A DNA stretch of 6,968 nucleotides, taken from NCBI GenBank assembly GCA_019234175.1, contig JAFALP010000210.1, positions 1 to 6,968 of the forward strand, given 5' to 3'. The translations under genes were made by a program, and so were the position numbers. This stretch comes from Actinomycetota bacterium. GTDB taxonomy: Bacteria; Actinomycetota; Thermoleophilia; Gaiellales; Gaiellaceae. The notes beneath the pieces were generated by a model that searched no databases, had not been told where the DNA came from, and worked only from the letters and a program-made list of their open reading frames with translations. Below, piece by piece: positions 5,929 to 6,968 of the stretch; position 1 is the stretch's first letter, and each line of letters opens with the position of its first letter.

Positions 5929-6968
5929 ATGGTGGGGAACTGGTTTCATCAAGCTGCCGACTTCGCCACCACCTGGCTCCCGCTCGCGTTCTTCGGCATC
6001 CTCGTCCTGACGGCGTGGCTGCTGTGGAAGACCGTCGGGATGATGCCCCGCATCCGTCCGGCGATGATCGACAGCAAGTCGAACACGTCGGTCACCTGGA
6101 GTGACGTCGCCGGCGTCGAGGAGGTCCGCGCCGAGCTCATGGAGGTCGTCGACTTCCTGCGCGAGCCGAAGCGCTTCCAGCGCCTCGGCGCGAAGGTGCC
6201 GAAGGGGCTGCTCCTGTACGGGCCGCCCGGGACCGGCAAGACGCTGCTCGCGAAGGCGGTCGCGCACGAGTCCGGGGCGCGCTTCTATGCCCAGTCGGCG
6301 GCGGGCTTCGTCGAGATGTTCGCCGGCCTCGGCGCGGCGCGGGTGCGGCGGCTGTTCCGGATCGCGCGCAAGCACGAGCCGTCGATCATCTTCATCGACG
6401 AGCTCGACGCGGTCGGCGGCCAGCGCGGCTTCGGCCTCAACAACGAGAAGGACCAGACGCTCAACCAGCTGCTGATCGAGATGGACGGCTTCGGCACGAC
6501 CGACCGCCTCGTCGTGATCGCGGCGTCGAACCTCGTCGACAAGCTCGATCAGGCGCTGCTGCGCCCCGGTCGGTTCGACCGTCAGATCTACGTGGCGCCG
6601 CCCGACGTCCACGCCCGCGAGGCGATCCTGCGGGTCCACTGCCGCGACAAGCCGGTCGCCGACGTCGACCTCGAGCTGGTCGCACGCCAGACCTCCGGCC
6701 TCACCGGCGCCGACCTGGCGAACCTCTGCAACGAGGCGGCGATCTTCGCGGCGCGGCGCACGAGCGCGACCGTCACCAGTGACGATTTCGACCAGGCGCT
6801 CGAGCGCGTGCTCGCCGGCACGCAGTCGCGGCGCGTCCTCAACGAGCACGAGCGGCGGGTCGTCGCGTACCACGAGGCCGGCCACGCGCTCGTCGCCGAG
6901 CTGCTGCCGGCGGTCGACCGCGTCCACCGCGTCTCGATCGTCCCGCGCGGGCGGGCGCTCGGCTACAC
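5929..6968 (+). CDS. FtsH-like membrane-anchored AAA+ zinc metalloprotease with one membrane segment, C-terminus cut by window edge
   Basis: FtsH-family proteases form hexamers that pull membrane and soluble proteins into a zinc protease chamber using ATP. The first 346 residues are present. One hydrophobic segment (about 16-33) is followed by K34, R41 and R43, so the predicted topology is N-terminus outside and catalytic part in the cytoplasm. The AAA domain begins at [10 protein letters not shown] (56-65). It has Walker A GPPGTGKT (98-105), pore loop FVEMFAG (127-133), Walker B IIFIDE (153-158), sensor 1 N201, arginine fingers in RPGRFDR (212-218) and GLTGADL (257-263). The protease motif HEAGH (315-319) is intact; the third zinc ligand lies beyond the window. 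Canonical FtsH has two membrane segments with a folded extracytoplasmic domain between them; here both the first segment and that domain are missing. Substitutions include NLVD for the usual NRPD (201-204) and GGQRG for GRQRG (163-167). It is probably a paralogue beside a standard ftsH elsewhere, so I give no symbol. Confidence 0.93.
   Translation, partial: MVGNWFHQAADFATTWLPLAFFGILVLTAWLLWKTVGMMPRIRPAMIDSKSNTSVTWSDVAGVEEVRAELMEVVDFLREPKRFQRLGAKVPKGLLLYGPPGTGKTLLAKAVAHESGARFYAQSAAGFVEMFAGLGAARVRRLFRIARKHEPSIIFIDELDAVGGQRGFGLNNEKDQTLNQLLIEMDGFGTTDRLVVIAASNLVDKLDQALLRPGRFDRQIYVAPPDVHAREAILRVHCRDKPVADVDLELVARQTSGLTGADLANLCNEAAIFAARRTSATVTSDDFDQALERVLAGTQSRRVLNEHERRVVAYHEAGHALVAELLPAVDRVHRVSIVPRGRALGY

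Noticed and set aside
5890..6927. Minus-strand open frame of 345 codons opposite the FtsH-like gene
   Set aside because: It is a mirror of the conserved AAA/protease codons with no domain of its own.

Overview
This is a very GC-rich, gene-dense window with strong G/C bias at third codon positions. Gene content (RarA, an M20 hydrolase, PabB, PabC, a DUF1385 membrane protein, a compact nicotinate phosphoribosyltransferase and an FtsH-like protease), frequent GTG starts and an apparent leaderless promoter suggest a high-GC actinobacterium, perhaps of the Thermoleophilia (Gaiella/Solirubrobacter-like). The lineage is inferred from general knowledge and was not tested by a search.

Layout. Positions 1-906 (minus strand) carry the first 302 residues of rarA, cut by the left edge. 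A 20-base gap (907-926) separates it from a plus-strand operon of five overlapping genes: an M20 metallohydrolase (927-2231), pabB (2228-3202), pabC (3199-3975), a DUF1385 membrane protein (3972-4766) and pncB-type nicotinate phosphoribosyltransferase (4741-5826). The first three junctions are all the same four-base GTGA stop/start overlap; the fourth is a 26-base overlap. A 102-base gap (5827-5928), the longest non-coding stretch, holds a possible promoter, a small inverted repeat and a Shine-Dalgarno site. It leads into an FtsH-like AAA+ zinc protease (5929 to the right edge, N-terminal 346 residues) with a single membrane segment.

How the genes fit together. PabB and PabC make p-aminobenzoate from chorismate for folate synthesis, and the last operon gene makes nicotinate mononucleotide for NAD, so the operon is mainly about cofactor supply. 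The roles of the M20 hydrolase and the DUF1385 protein are not fixed by sequence. RarA (replication-fork maintenance) and the FtsH-like protease (membrane protein quality control) flank the operon and need not be functionally connected to it.

Nothing here looks like a mobile element, CRISPR array, defence island or RNA gene. The most interesting points are the compact divergent promoter in which both genes appear leaderless with interlocked -10 elements, the repeated GTGA coupling, the DUF1385 protein with its HxxEH motif, the one-membrane-segment FtsH homologue, and a possible short ORF with a strong ribosome-binding site upstream of it.
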